DNA from: CBCPMX01 sp965120355
Lineage (GTDB): Bacteria > Bacillota > Clostridia > Oscillospirales > Oscillospiraceae
Length of the DNA stretch: 32,966 bases
Direction: 5' to 3'
Assembly (NCBI GenBank): GCA_965120355.1
Contig: CBCPMX010000136.1
Location: 1 to 32,966, forward strand
The position numbers and the translations under genes were made by a program. Below the pieces are notes generated by a model that made no database searches, was not told the origin of the DNA, and saw only the letters and a program-made list of their open reading frames with translations. Positions 6,733-15,562 of the stretch are shown here, in pieces. Every line of letters begins with the position of its first letter. Position 1 is the first letter of the stretch.

Positions 6733-9201
6733 ATGACGGAGACGAAGGCGAAACGCCGCAACTGGGTCAAGAATGCAGTGATTATCTTTTTGGTGGTGCT
6801 TCTGCTGCTGACTTTCTTTTCTAACACCATTTTGAACCGTTCGCTGCCGGAGGTGGCGTATCAGTACCCCTCATCCGGGTCCATCACGGCGATGCTGCGG
6901 GGAACGGGTACCGTGTCATCCAACGAGACGTATGAGGTGACCATCAACGAAGAGCGCAAGGTCCGGGCCATCGCCCCTGTGTCCGTAGGGGACACGGTGG
7001 AGGCTGGGGACAACCTGATCCTGCTGGACGAGACAGAGAGCGAGGCGCTGACCACGGCCCGGGATGAGCTGGCCACGCTGGAACTGGCATATCAGAAAAA
7101 GCTGCTGGAACTGAGCTTTGACTCGGATTCCGCCGACAGCATTCAGCTGCAGATTCTCCAGGCGGCTCTGGACAGTGCCCTCAGCGATCAGAGCAAGGCC
7201 AGCGAGAAAGAATCCGCCGTCAGCGCCGCTGAGGCCAAGGTGGCTACGGCCAAGGCCAAGCTGGAGTCGGCGGAAGCCAGCCTGGGCGCCAACTCCTCCA
7301 CGGAAAAGGCGGCGCTTGACGCGGCACAGACAGCCTACGATAACGCTGTGGCTGCGCAGACCCAAGCCAAGACCAATCTGGAATACTACCAGGGCGTCAG
7401 CGGCGGCGAGGATTACAGCGCCGTTATGAAGAGTTATGAGACTGCCGCCGAGGAGTACCTGGAGCTGCAGACCAAGGCCCAGGAGCTCAGCGATGAACTG
7501 CTGGAGCTGCGCCGGGCTCAGACGCAGCTGGAGCGGTATACTGAGGATGTGGAAGAGCTTCAGGAAGAAATTGAAGAGATTCAGGAGACGCAGCAACAGG
7601 TCAGCACGGATTTGGGGACGTTGCGCAATGCGTCTTCCAGTGCCAGCAACGGGGATATTACAATTTCCAATACAGTCTATATAACGGATGAAAGCGGAGA
7701 AAAAATATATCTTGCCGGAAGTTCAGAACGGCAGCTTCGAAACTATTTGAGTACTTGGAGCAGCTGGTTGAAAAGAACAGATACCACAACACCTGCTTTG
7801 AGCCAAGGAACGGGCAGTGAACTGCCGACTGAGTCTGCGGACATTACGACAACTACCGGGACACTGTATGAACAGATCGAGGGCGATATTGAGGTGCTGG
7901 AAGGTCTGATTGAACAGTTTGAAAATCTTCAGACGCCGTCCGGTTATGTAACAGATAAGCGCGGGAATTCTGTGGACTTATCGGTTTATGATAAAAGCGA
8001 ATTGGAGTCCATGGTAACGGAGTGGACCCGTTGGCAGGACGACTTGAAAGACGACCTTTCTGATGCCCAGCAGGAGCTGAAAGACGCACAAAAGGCTCTG
8101 TCCGATCTGGAGGCCAGCAGCGGCACCACTGCGTCCGCCGTGGCCTCTGCCATCCGGAGCAAAGAGGATGAGATCACCCAGAATGACAAGGATCTGGCGG
8201 CCAAGCAGAAGGAGATGGATTCCCTCCAGCAGACCATCAACGATCCGGATTTCGCCGCCGCCTATCAGGAACTGATGGTGGCCAATGAATTGGTCAATAC
8301 CACCACCAAGGCACTGTATGACGCCCAGACTGCCTACAACGCGGTCTACTCCGAAAAGGAACTGGAAGAGCTGCAGCAGGAGCTGGACGACGCCCGGCAG
8401 GAATTGGCCGACGTGGAATCGGACTACGCTTCCGTACCGGACGCCGACACGGCGCGCTCCAATGTCCTGAATGCCCAAAAGTCCATCGAAGACTACTATG
8501 ACACACTGACACAGGCAGAGCAGGAGGACGCCCTGGCGGATTTGGATCTGCAGGCCCAGAAGACGGAGCTGGAAGAGGCCCAGGCCAAGGTGGAGCAACT
8601 GGAAGAGAATGTGTCCCAGCAGATTATCACTGCAGAATACGGCGGCGTCATCACGGCCATCAATGTGGGCGCCGGCTCTTATACCACCGCCGGAGAGCCG
8701 CTGATGGTCATTGAACGGGTGGACAACGGCTATACCATGTCCTTCTCCGTGACCACCGAGCAGGCCGGCAAAGTAAAGGTGGGCGATCAGGCCCAGCTGG
8801 TCAACCAGTACGGCACAGACATTACCGCCGTCCTGGCCAATATCACCAATGACCCGGACAACCCCGGTACCAATAAACTGCTGGTGTTCAGCCTGTCCGG
8901 TTCCGACGTGGTGGCCGGACAGAGCCTGACAGTACAGATTGGCGAGCGCAGCGCCAGTTATGACCTGATTGTGCCCAACAGCGCCGTGCGCACCGACGCC
9001 ACAGGCAAGTTTGTCCTGGCGATCACCGTGAAGACCAGCCCCCTGGGCAACCGGTATATTGCCCGGCGGGTGGATGTGGAGGTTTTGGCCTCCGATGACA
9101 ACAACAGCGCCATCCGCGGCGACCTGTCCTCGGGGGATACCATCATTACCACGTCTTCCACACCAATCGAGTCGGGCATGCAGGTCCGGCTGGCGGAGTG
9201 A
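6733..9201 (+). CDS. Membrane-fusion (HlyD/AcrA-like) protein with a very long coiled coil
   Basis: This 822-residue protein starts with a basic tail and one membrane helix (about 12-32). A split lipoyl-like hairpin follows: the first half at about 45-100 and the second near 627-665, closing in a beta-rich adaptor domain to the end. Between them lies a coiled coil of roughly 500 residues rich in Ala, Glu, Gln and Lys, far longer than in typical adaptors of 350-450 residues in total. Near its middle, a Trp-containing segment at about 316-349 is echoed at about 405-438, and base use there is more AT-rich. Such adaptors normally link an inner-membrane pump to outer layers; here the partners may be the permeases upstream or the MacB-like protein downstream. 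AAGGAGG at 6717-6723 supports the ATG. Confidence 0.82.
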   Translation: MTETKAKRRNWVKNAVIIFLVVLLLLTFFSNTILNRSLPEVAYQYPSSGSITAMLRGTGTVSSNETYEVTINEERKVRAIAPVSVGDTVEAGDNLILLDETESEALTTARDELATLELAYQKKLLELSFDSDSADSIQLQILQAALDSALSDQSKASEKESAVSAAEAKVATAKAKLESAEASLGANSSTEKAALDAAQTAYDNAVAAQTQAKTNLEYYQGVSGGEDYSAVMKSYETAAEEYLELQTKAQELSDELLELRRAQTQLERYTEDVEELQEEIEEIQETQQQVSTDLGTLRNASSSASNGDITISNTVYITDESGEKIYLAGSSERQLRNYLSTWSSWLKRTDTTTPALSQGTGSELPTESADITTTTGTLYEQIEGDIEVLEGLIEQFENLQTPSGYVTDKRGNSVDLSVYDKSELESMVTEWTRWQDDLKDDLSDAQQELKDAQKALSDLEASSGTTASAVASAIRSKEDEITQNDKDLAAKQKEMDSLQQTINDPDFAAAYQELMVANELVNTTTKALYDAQTAYNAVYSEKELEELQQELDDARQELADVESDYASVPDADTARSNVLNAQKSIEDYYDTLTQAEQEDALADLDLQAQKTELEEAQAKVEQLEENVSQQIITAEYGGVITAINVGAGSYTTAGEPLMVIERVDNGYTMSFSVTTEQAGKVKVGDQAQLVNQYGTDITAVLANITNDPDNPGTNKLLVFSLSGSDVVAGQSLTVQIGERSASYDLIVPNSAVRTDATGKFVLAITVKTSPLGNRYIARRVDVEVLASDDNNSAIRGDLSSGDTIITTSSTPIESGMQVRLAE

Positions 9202-9206
9202 CGGAC

Positions 9207-10271
9207 ATGAAAAAATTAGCCATTGTATTGGCTGCCGGTTCGGTTCTGTGTCTGCTGGCCTTTGCTGGCCTGCGGATCAGCGCCGGCAACCGGCAGGAAC
9301 CCATGCTGGAGCAGCAGGCTGCCGAGCGGTGGCAGGGGGACAGTGAGACGGCCATGGCCCAGGTGTCGGCATTCCTGACGGAGGACAATGCGCTGTCGGC
9401 GCTGTCTCTGTACGGCATTTCCGAATCCATTGATACGGCTCTGACGGATGCCGGCGTGGATGCGGAGACCACGCCGTGGATTTGGGCGGCCTCCGGCCAG
9501 ACCGATGGGGCTGTGTCCAGCGGGGACAATGCCGTCAATGTGGAAATTACGGCAGTCCAGGGGGATTTCTTTCAATTCCATCCCATGCAGCTGGCCAGCG
9601 GAGGCTATATTTCCTCCGAGGATCTGATGCATGACCGGGTGGTCATCGACGAGCTGACTGCCTGGAACCTCTACGGCTCCAGCAACGCCGCCGGTATGGC
9701 GCTGACATACAACGGCCAATTGTACTATGTGGCCGGTGTCGTGCAGGCGCTGTCCGGCGACGCCAATGAAATCTGCTACGGAGATAACACCGCCCGGGTC
9801 TATCTGTTCAGCGACGGCGCGGCGGACGGAACGGAGATCCCGCTGACCACATTTGAGGCTGTCATCCCGGAGCCGGTGGAGGGCTTTGCCCTCTCGGCGC
9901 TGCAGGACGCCCTGGGGTACCGGGACGGCGCGGATATGGAATTTATTCAGAATACAGGGCGGTTTGACTTTGAAAACGTCCTGACCATCGCTTCGGATCT
10001 TCCCATGCGGGGCGTTCAGACTTCGCCGATTTTCTATCCCTATTGGGAGAATGCGGCGCGGCTGACGGAGAACCAGCTGGCTATTGCGGCGGTGCTGTCC
10101 ATCGCGGTGCTGGTGTGGCCGGCGGGGAGCCTGATTGCGCTGCTGGTCTGGTACAACAGCCATCGTAAGTGGCGGTTGGGCCGGGATATTAAGCTTTTTG
10201 GCTCCCGGGTGGTGGACAAGCACCGGGCGAAGCGATACTACAGTTCGGAACATGACGAATGGAATATTTGA
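9207..10271 (+). CDS. MacB-periplasmic-core-like membrane protein lacking an FtsX domain
   Basis: The 354-residue product has an N-terminal helix (about 4-22), an extracellular domain, and a single C-terminal helix (about 290-318) followed by a basic tail. The middle resembles the MacB periplasmic core: a VNVEITAVQGDFF segment at about 111-123, then GGYISSEDL, RVVID and a YNGQLYYVAGVV strand, as seen between helices 1 and 2 of MacB-type permeases. The three further FtsX helices and any ATPase are missing, so this is not a complete MacB. The ATG at 9207 has GGCGGAG nine bases upstream; a GTG at 9198 overlaps the previous stop and is less likely. It follows the membrane-fusion gene, the natural partner of MacB, with only a 5-base gap. 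Function is inferred from context only. Confidence 0.65.
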   Translation: MKKLAIVLAAGSVLCLLAFAGLRISAGNRQEPMLEQQAAERWQGDSETAMAQVSAFLTEDNALSALSLYGISESIDTALTDAGVDAETTPWIWAASGQTDGAVSSGDNAVNVEITAVQGDFFQFHPMQLASGGYISSEDLMHDRVVIDELTAWNLYGSSNAAGMALTYNGQLYYVAGVVQALSGDANEICYGDNTARVYLFSDGAADGTEIPLTTFEAVIPEPVEGFALSALQDALGYRDGADMEFIQNTGRFDFENVLTIASDLPMRGVQTSPIFYPYWENAARLTENQLAIAAVLSIAVLVWPAGSLIALLVWYNSHRKWRLGRDIKLFGSRVVDKHRAKRYYSSEHDEWNI

Positions 10272-10287
10272 GGAGATCATATCAAAA

Positions 10288-12831
10288 ATGCGGCAAGGCA
10301 AACTTACACGGAAAAACCGGCTGACATGTCTGCTGCTTGCGGCCGTCATGCTCTTGGGGCTGACGGCATGCAGCGGAGAGACGGCCACTGCACAGACGGA
10401 AAGCACACAACAGAGCGGGCAGACATCCGCTGCGGAATCCAGCGCACCTGGAGAATCCGCGGCAGAGAGCAGCGATGAATTGGGCTTTCTTGCGACATAT
10501 ACGACATTGGAGCTGGATTTGAGCTATTACAGCGGCGTTCAGGCCATGAACGGGAAGCTGTATCTGACCGGCGGATATTCTGATATGGAAACCGGCGCTT
10601 ATCAAAATGTGGTTGCCACGCTGGATGGAACCGGCGCGTTGGAAGATACGGTGGCAATTGCCGACGGCAGCAACCGTTCCGTCAATGCCATGACGGTGGG
10701 CAATGACGGCATTTTGGCAGTGGTCTATGAATGGCGGGAAGAACCCGCGGTACAAGAGGAGTCTGCAGCGGACGGAGATTGGACGGACGTCCAGTCCGAC
10801 GAGACTGGGGACTGGACGCAGACAGATACAGAGGACTTCCCAGCAGGCTGGGACACCGGTGAAGCAGAAGCCGGCAGTGCCGGCACGCAGAGCGAAGCCG
10901 CGTCGGAAGAAGCGGCGGAAGATACGCAGTGGATCTATGAAGAAGAGACTACGGAATCCACTGGCCGCGAGGTCTATGTACTGGAAAAATACTCTATGGA
11001 TGGAGAGCTGCTTTTCTCTCAGGATATTGAGCTGCCCGAAGATGGTGACATGTTCTATGTGGCGGGCGTGGCGATGGATGGAGCGGGAAATGCGTATTAT
11101 TACAACGACACCACCATTTATGCCTGTGACAGTGACTTGAAGCAGCAGTATACGGTGACGGCGCCCAACTGGATCAATGCGCTGATGGCCTCGCCGGATG
11201 GCCGGATCTGGGTAAGCTACTACGACGAAAACTATAATCAGGCGTTGGCAGAGCTGGATACGGAGAATCAGACGCTGCACGATGCCGTTGACCTGGGGCT
11301 GAACACGCTCAACCGGAATTATCAGTACTATTTTGGGCTGGATGGCTTCCTGTATGGGTTCAGTTCGACGGATCTGTATCGCTGCGATCTGAACGCTGGT
11401 ACATCGGAGCTTGTCCTGAACTGGCTGGACTGGGATATAGACAGCAGCAGTGCCAGCTGTGTGTCGGTACTGGAAGATGGAAGCATTTTGCTGTTTGGCC
11501 GCAACAGCATGTCTGACGCGCCTGAGGTTGCGACGGTGCAGCAGACGCCGCTGTCTGAACTGCCGCAGAAAACTGAAATTACCTTTGGCACCAGTTATGT
11601 GAGCTATGCGCTGCGCAGCGCGATTCTGAACTTTAACAAACAAAATGAGAATTACCGCATCCAGGTGGTGGACTACAGCACTTACAGCACTGCGGATGAT
11701 TATATGGGCGGCTATAGCCAATTGGACCGGGATGTGATTTCCGGAAATTGCCCGGACATCATTGATCTGAGCAATCTTTCCTCTGACAAATATGTGAGCA
11801 AAGGAATTCTGGCGGATTTGTATACGCTGATGAGCGAGGAGACTGTGGCCAAAGAAGACTTTGTACAGAATTATCTGCGTGTCATGGAGCGGGATGGAAG
11901 CTTATATTCTCTGAGTCCGAGTTTCTCGGTGATGACAATGGTGGGGGCTGCCGCCTATGTGGGCAGCGAATCGGGCTGGACGCTGGAGGAGTTTGTGGAC
12001 GCTGCGCAAAGTCTGCCGGACAATGCCCTGGTAATTGACTATACGACTCGTGCGGACTTCCTGTCTATGATGCTGTATTATACATATGACCAATTTATAG
12101 ACCGTGAAACTGGGGAATGCGCCTTTGATTCCCAGGAGTTTATCGACTTGCTGAACGCCTGCATGCTCTTCCCGGAGGATTACAGCTTCTATGAGGAATA
12201 CCATAATATTGATTCCTCCGGCGCTACGATGGCTGTTGCTGTGAATGAGGACTACTATACCAGCGAATATAACAAGCTGCGCAGCGGGGAAAAGCTGCTC
12301 CAGAGTTTCGGCATTTATGGGTTTGACGATTTGCAGTGGGGATCCGGCGCAGCCCTGGCGGACGATTTGACCTTGGTGGGATTTCCGGGCGCGCCTGGGA
12401 ATGGCGCAGTGCTGATGAACAGTGAAGAATATGGCATCAGCGCAAATTCCGAGCACCAGGATGTGGCGTGGGAGTTCCTCTGCACACTGCTGAGTGAAGA
12501 CTACTTAAACAGCTATGGAGGATCGCTGCCTGTCATTCAGGAGATTCTGGACATCAAAGCGCAGGAGGCCATGCAGAACCCCTATTACCTGGATGAAAAC
12601 GGGGAAAAGGTGGAGTACGAGAACAGCAGCATGACGATTTTGACGCAGGAGCAGGTTGACAAGGTCTATGACCTGATTGAAAATGCCACCTGCCAGTACC
12701 GGTATGACGAGCAGCTGCAGAGCATTGTTTCAGAAGAAGCCGCCGCCTTTTTTGCCGGTCAGAAAACAGCGGAGACTGTGGCGGATCTGATCCAAAACCG
12801 TGTGCAGATTTATATTGACGAACAGAGCTGA
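10288..12831 (+). CDS. Propeller plus solute-binding lipoprotein, paralogue 1
   Basis: This 847-residue lipoprotein has a signal peptide ending in the lipobox LTAC (lipidated Cys28). Residues about 60-425 form repeated short beta units (YSMDG, AMDGAGN, SPDGRIW, LDGFLYGF) that look like a beta-propeller. An acidic Trp-containing insert occupies about 148-218 (GWDTGEAE inside it). Residues about 427-847 match extracellular solute-binding proteins of CUT1-type importers: a start like ILNFNKQN, then SGNCPDII, GWTLEEF, FPGAPGNGAV, and an FFAGQK...VQIY end. The ATG at 10288 follows GAGGAG at 10270-10275 with a longish 12-base gap and begins a proper signal peptide. It is the first of three tandem paralogues that probably deliver ligand to the permeases at 4793-6663. 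The ligand is unknown. Confidence 0.85.
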   Translation: MRQGKLTRKNRLTCLLLAAVMLLGLTACSGETATAQTESTQQSGQTSAAESSAPGESAAESSDELGFLATYTTLELDLSYYSGVQAMNGKLYLTGGYSDMETGAYQNVVATLDGTGALEDTVAIADGSNRSVNAMTVGNDGILAVVYEWREEPAVQEESAADGDWTDVQSDETGDWTQTDTEDFPAGWDTGEAEAGSAGTQSEAASEEAAEDTQWIYEEETTESTGREVYVLEKYSMDGELLFSQDIELPEDGDMFYVAGVAMDGAGNAYYYNDTTIYACDSDLKQQYTVTAPNWINALMASPDGRIWVSYYDENYNQALAELDTENQTLHDAVDLGLNTLNRNYQYYFGLDGFLYGFSSTDLYRCDLNAGTSELVLNWLDWDIDSSSASCVSVLEDGSILLFGRNSMSDAPEVATVQQTPLSELPQKTEITFGTSYVSYALRSAILNFNKQNENYRIQVVDYSTYSTADDYMGGYSQLDRDVISGNCPDIIDLSNLSSDKYVSKGILADLYTLMSEETVAKEDFVQNYLRVMERDGSLYSLSPSFSVMTMVGAAAYVGSESGWTLEEFVDAAQSLPDNALVIDYTTRADFLSMMLYYTYDQFIDRETGECAFDSQEFIDLLNACMLFPEDYSFYEEYHNIDSSGATMAVAVNEDYYTSEYNKLRSGEKLLQSFGIYGFDDLQWGSGAALADDLTLVGFPGAPGNGAVLMNSEEYGISANSEHQDVAWEFLCTLLSEDYLNSYGGSLPVIQEILDIKAQEAMQNPYYLDENGEKVEYENSSMTILTQEQVDKVYDLIENATCQYRYDEQLQSIVSEEAAAFFAGQKTAETVADLIQNRVQIYIDEQS

Positions 12832-12890
12832 ACGAGCGGACAGCCTGCGGGGATATGGGAAAGACGATTGAATTGAGGGAGGGCATTGAA

Positions 12891-15449
12891 ATGAAAAAAC
12901 GAACGATTTGGAAACGGGTTTCCGCGCTGGCACTGGCGGCGGCCATGCTTGTGAGCCTGGCGGCCTGCGGCGGCGGAGAAACGCAGACGGAGGAAGCGAC
13001 CCAGCAGACCGGCGAGACAGCAGTCAGCACAGAGGAAACCGGCGCCAGCGCCGCGGCTCGGACTGAGAGCGAAGTGGGCTATGTGGCTTCCTATCTGGAA
13101 GAGGAACTGCCCGTGAGCTATGTCAACTCGGTACAGGCCCAGGATGGCAAGATCTATCTTCAGGGCGGATACTACAACGAGCAGACCGGCGTATATGAAA
13201 ACCGCATTGTGCAGCTCAGTGGCAGCGGGGAGGTGGAGAACATCATCTCCATTGCAGATCTCACCGGCGCTGAGAGCCGTTCAGTGAACTATATGGTGTT
13301 GGGCGACGGGTGCATTTGGGCGGTGCTCTATGAGTGGCGCATGGATACGCCGGCAGAGGATGAAAGCGCTGTTCAGGATGACTGGGCTGCCGCTGAAGCA
13401 CAATCCACTGACACCGAGGCCGGTGGAGAAGATGACTGGCTTTCCGCTGGGACGCAGGACGTTCCCGAGGGTTGGGACACCGGCGAAGCTGAGACAGGGG
13501 AAGAAGCGGCGGCTGAAACGGAGACGGAAACCGAAACGGAGGATGAAACAGAGGACGAAACAGAATGGATCTATGAAGCGGAAGATCTCTTTTCCAGCGG
13601 CCGCAGCGTCTATTCTGTGGCACAGTTTTCCATGGATGGAGAGTTGCTGGCTTCCCAGGAGATTCAGCAAAACGAGGACGAGCAATGGTTTTATATTATG
13701 AGCATGGCCCTGGGCGGCGACGGCAATCTGTATCTGTGCAGCGACCAGACGGTGTATGTCTATGATCAGGATCTGCAGCTGTTGTGTACGGTGCAGGTGC
13801 CAAGCTGGATTTACTCCATGCTGACCTCCGCCGACGGGCAGGTGTTGGTGAACTACCGGAATGACGAGGGAAACCGGGTCCTGACACCGGTGGATGTGGA
13901 GAACGGAACTATGGGAGAGCCGTTGGAGCTGGATATGGGAACCAAGTTATTCAGCAATTTTTCCATTGGCTTGGACGAAATGCTTTACGGCTATGACAGC
14001 GACATGCTTTGCCGCTTTGACTTGGACAATGGCGTTATGGAGCAGGTGCTCTACTGGCTGGACTGGGATATTAACGGCAATAATCTCACCGGCGTGATGG
14101 CGCTGGACAACGGCGATTATCTTCTGACTGGTTATAGCAGCATCACATATGAGCCGGAGCTCATCTTGCTGCAGGAAGTGCCGGTGTCGGAGATCCCTCA
14201 GAAGACGGAGCTGACCCTGGGCACCGCCTATGTGAGCTATACGCTGCGCAATGCCATCCTGGATTTCAACCGAAAAAACGAACAGTACCGTATCCGCGTG
14301 GTGGACTATAGCGTCTATGAGACGGAAGACGACTACATGGCGTCCTACAGCCGGTTGGATCAGGACATTCTGAGCGGCAACTGCCCGGACATCCTCATGA
14401 TGGCAAATTTGTCGGAAGACAAGTATATCAGTTCTGGTGTCCTGGCAGACCTTTATACGCTCATGGGCGAGGATACCTATACGAAAGAAGAGTTCGTGCA
14501 GAGCTACCTGCGTGTCATGGAGCAGGATGGCGCGCTGTACACCATCTCCCCCTCCTTCCAGATTAACACCCTCGTTGGCGCTACGGCCTATGTGGGTGAG
14601 GGACAGGGCTGGACTATGGCAGAGTTCCTGGCAGCAGTGGAGAAGCTGCCGGAAGACGGCCTGATTCTGGACTATATGACCAGGGAGAGCTTTTTGTACA
14701 CCATGCTCTGCTATCTGTTGGACAGCTACATTGACTATGAGACGGGGACGTGCTCGTTCGACTCTCAGGAGTTTATTGATCTGCTGAACGCCTGTATGGC
14801 CTTCCCAGAGGATTATACGGCCTATGAAGAGTTCCATATTGCAAACGGCACCGACGGCGGTTGGAGTGAGGATATGGACTATTTCAATGCCCGCTATGAA
14901 GAGCTGCGCACCGGCCAGATGATGCTGATGGAGCCGAACTTCTGGTCCATCAGCGAGTTGAAATCCGGCTCTGTATCCTGTATGACGGAGGATTTGACCT
15001 TCATTGGCTATCCCGGTGCGCCGGGCAACGGTGCGGTGATTGTAGCCAACACGACCTATGCCATTTCTGCCAGCTCTGCGCACCCGGACGTGGCGTGGCA
15101 GTTCCTGTGCAGTCTCTGTAGTCCTGAGTTCATTGAATTTTATAGCGGGGTTCCGGTGCTGCAGGAACTCCTGGACAGTCAGCTGGAAGAGACCATGGTG
15201 CAGGGATACTACACCGACGGAGAAGGCAACCAGATTCCCTATGATTGGGAGCAGCCGCTGACGCAGGAACAGGTGGATCAGGTGCGGGCATTGATTGACA
15301 ACGCCGTGTGCCGCTACCGCTATGACGAGCAGATTCAGAGTATTATCACGGAAGAGGCCGCAGCTTTCTTTGCCGGCCAGAAGGACGCGGCGACAGTGGC
15401 GGATCTGATCCAGAACCGGGTGCAGATCTATGTGGACGAGCAGGGATGA
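12891..15449 (+). CDS. Propeller plus solute-binding lipoprotein, paralogue 2
   Basis: The 852-residue product has the same plan as the gene before it: lipobox LAAC (Cys26), a propeller-like half, then a solute-binding half from about residue 435. The acidic insert (about 148-230) is longer here and carries a Thr-Glu repeat (TETETETED) beside the shared GWDTGEAE. The binding half keeps ILDFNRKN, SGNCPDIL, GWTMAEF, YPGAPGNGAV and the closing FFAGQK...VQIY. The ATG at 12891 was chosen because GAGGGAGGG at 12875-12883 lies seven bases upstream and the signal peptide begins there; an in-frame ATG 36 bases earlier has no good site. The gap of 59 bases from the previous gene, with no terminator, fits one operon. 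Confidence 0.85.
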   Translation: MKKRTIWKRVSALALAAAMLVSLAACGGGETQTEEATQQTGETAVSTEETGASAAARTESEVGYVASYLEEELPVSYVNSVQAQDGKIYLQGGYYNEQTGVYENRIVQLSGSGEVENIISIADLTGAESRSVNYMVLGDGCIWAVLYEWRMDTPAEDESAVQDDWAAAEAQSTDTEAGGEDDWLSAGTQDVPEGWDTGEAETGEEAAAETETETETEDETEDETEWIYEAEDLFSSGRSVYSVAQFSMDGELLASQEIQQNEDEQWFYIMSMALGGDGNLYLCSDQTVYVYDQDLQLLCTVQVPSWIYSMLTSADGQVLVNYRNDEGNRVLTPVDVENGTMGEPLELDMGTKLFSNFSIGLDEMLYGYDSDMLCRFDLDNGVMEQVLYWLDWDINGNNLTGVMALDNGDYLLTGYSSITYEPELILLQEVPVSEIPQKTELTLGTAYVSYTLRNAILDFNRKNEQYRIRVVDYSVYETEDDYMASYSRLDQDILSGNCPDILMMANLSEDKYISSGVLADLYTLMGEDTYTKEEFVQSYLRVMEQDGALYTISPSFQINTLVGATAYVGEGQGWTMAEFLAAVEKLPEDGLILDYMTRESFLYTMLCYLLDSYIDYETGTCSFDSQEFIDLLNACMAFPEDYTAYEEFHIANGTDGGWSEDMDYFNARYEELRTGQMMLMEPNFWSISELKSGSVSCMTEDLTFIGYPGAPGNGAVIVANTTYAISASSAHPDVAWQFLCSLCSPEFIEFYSGVPVLQELLDSQLEETMVQGYYTDGEGNQIPYDWEQPLTQEQVDQVRALIDNAVCRYRYDEQIQSIITEEAAAFFAGQKDAATVADLIQNRVQIYVDEQG

Positions 15450-15562
15450 GGAATCCAGGAACGGTACAGGATTAAAAAACGCGGATGTGCACCGGACGAG
15501 ACTGCCGTGCCAGCACAGACCGGAAACAAGTTGAAGGAAGATCATGAAAAGGAGGCGCTTTG

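Noticed and set aside
9207..10271. Calling this gene a complete MacB-type ABC permease
   Set aside because: Only one helix follows the core domain and the conserved FtsX segment is absent.
10135..10287. Longer N-terminus for the first binding lipoprotein
   Set aside because: It would overlap the upstream gene by over 130 bases and bury the signal peptide. The ATG at 10288 begins a proper lipoprotein signal.
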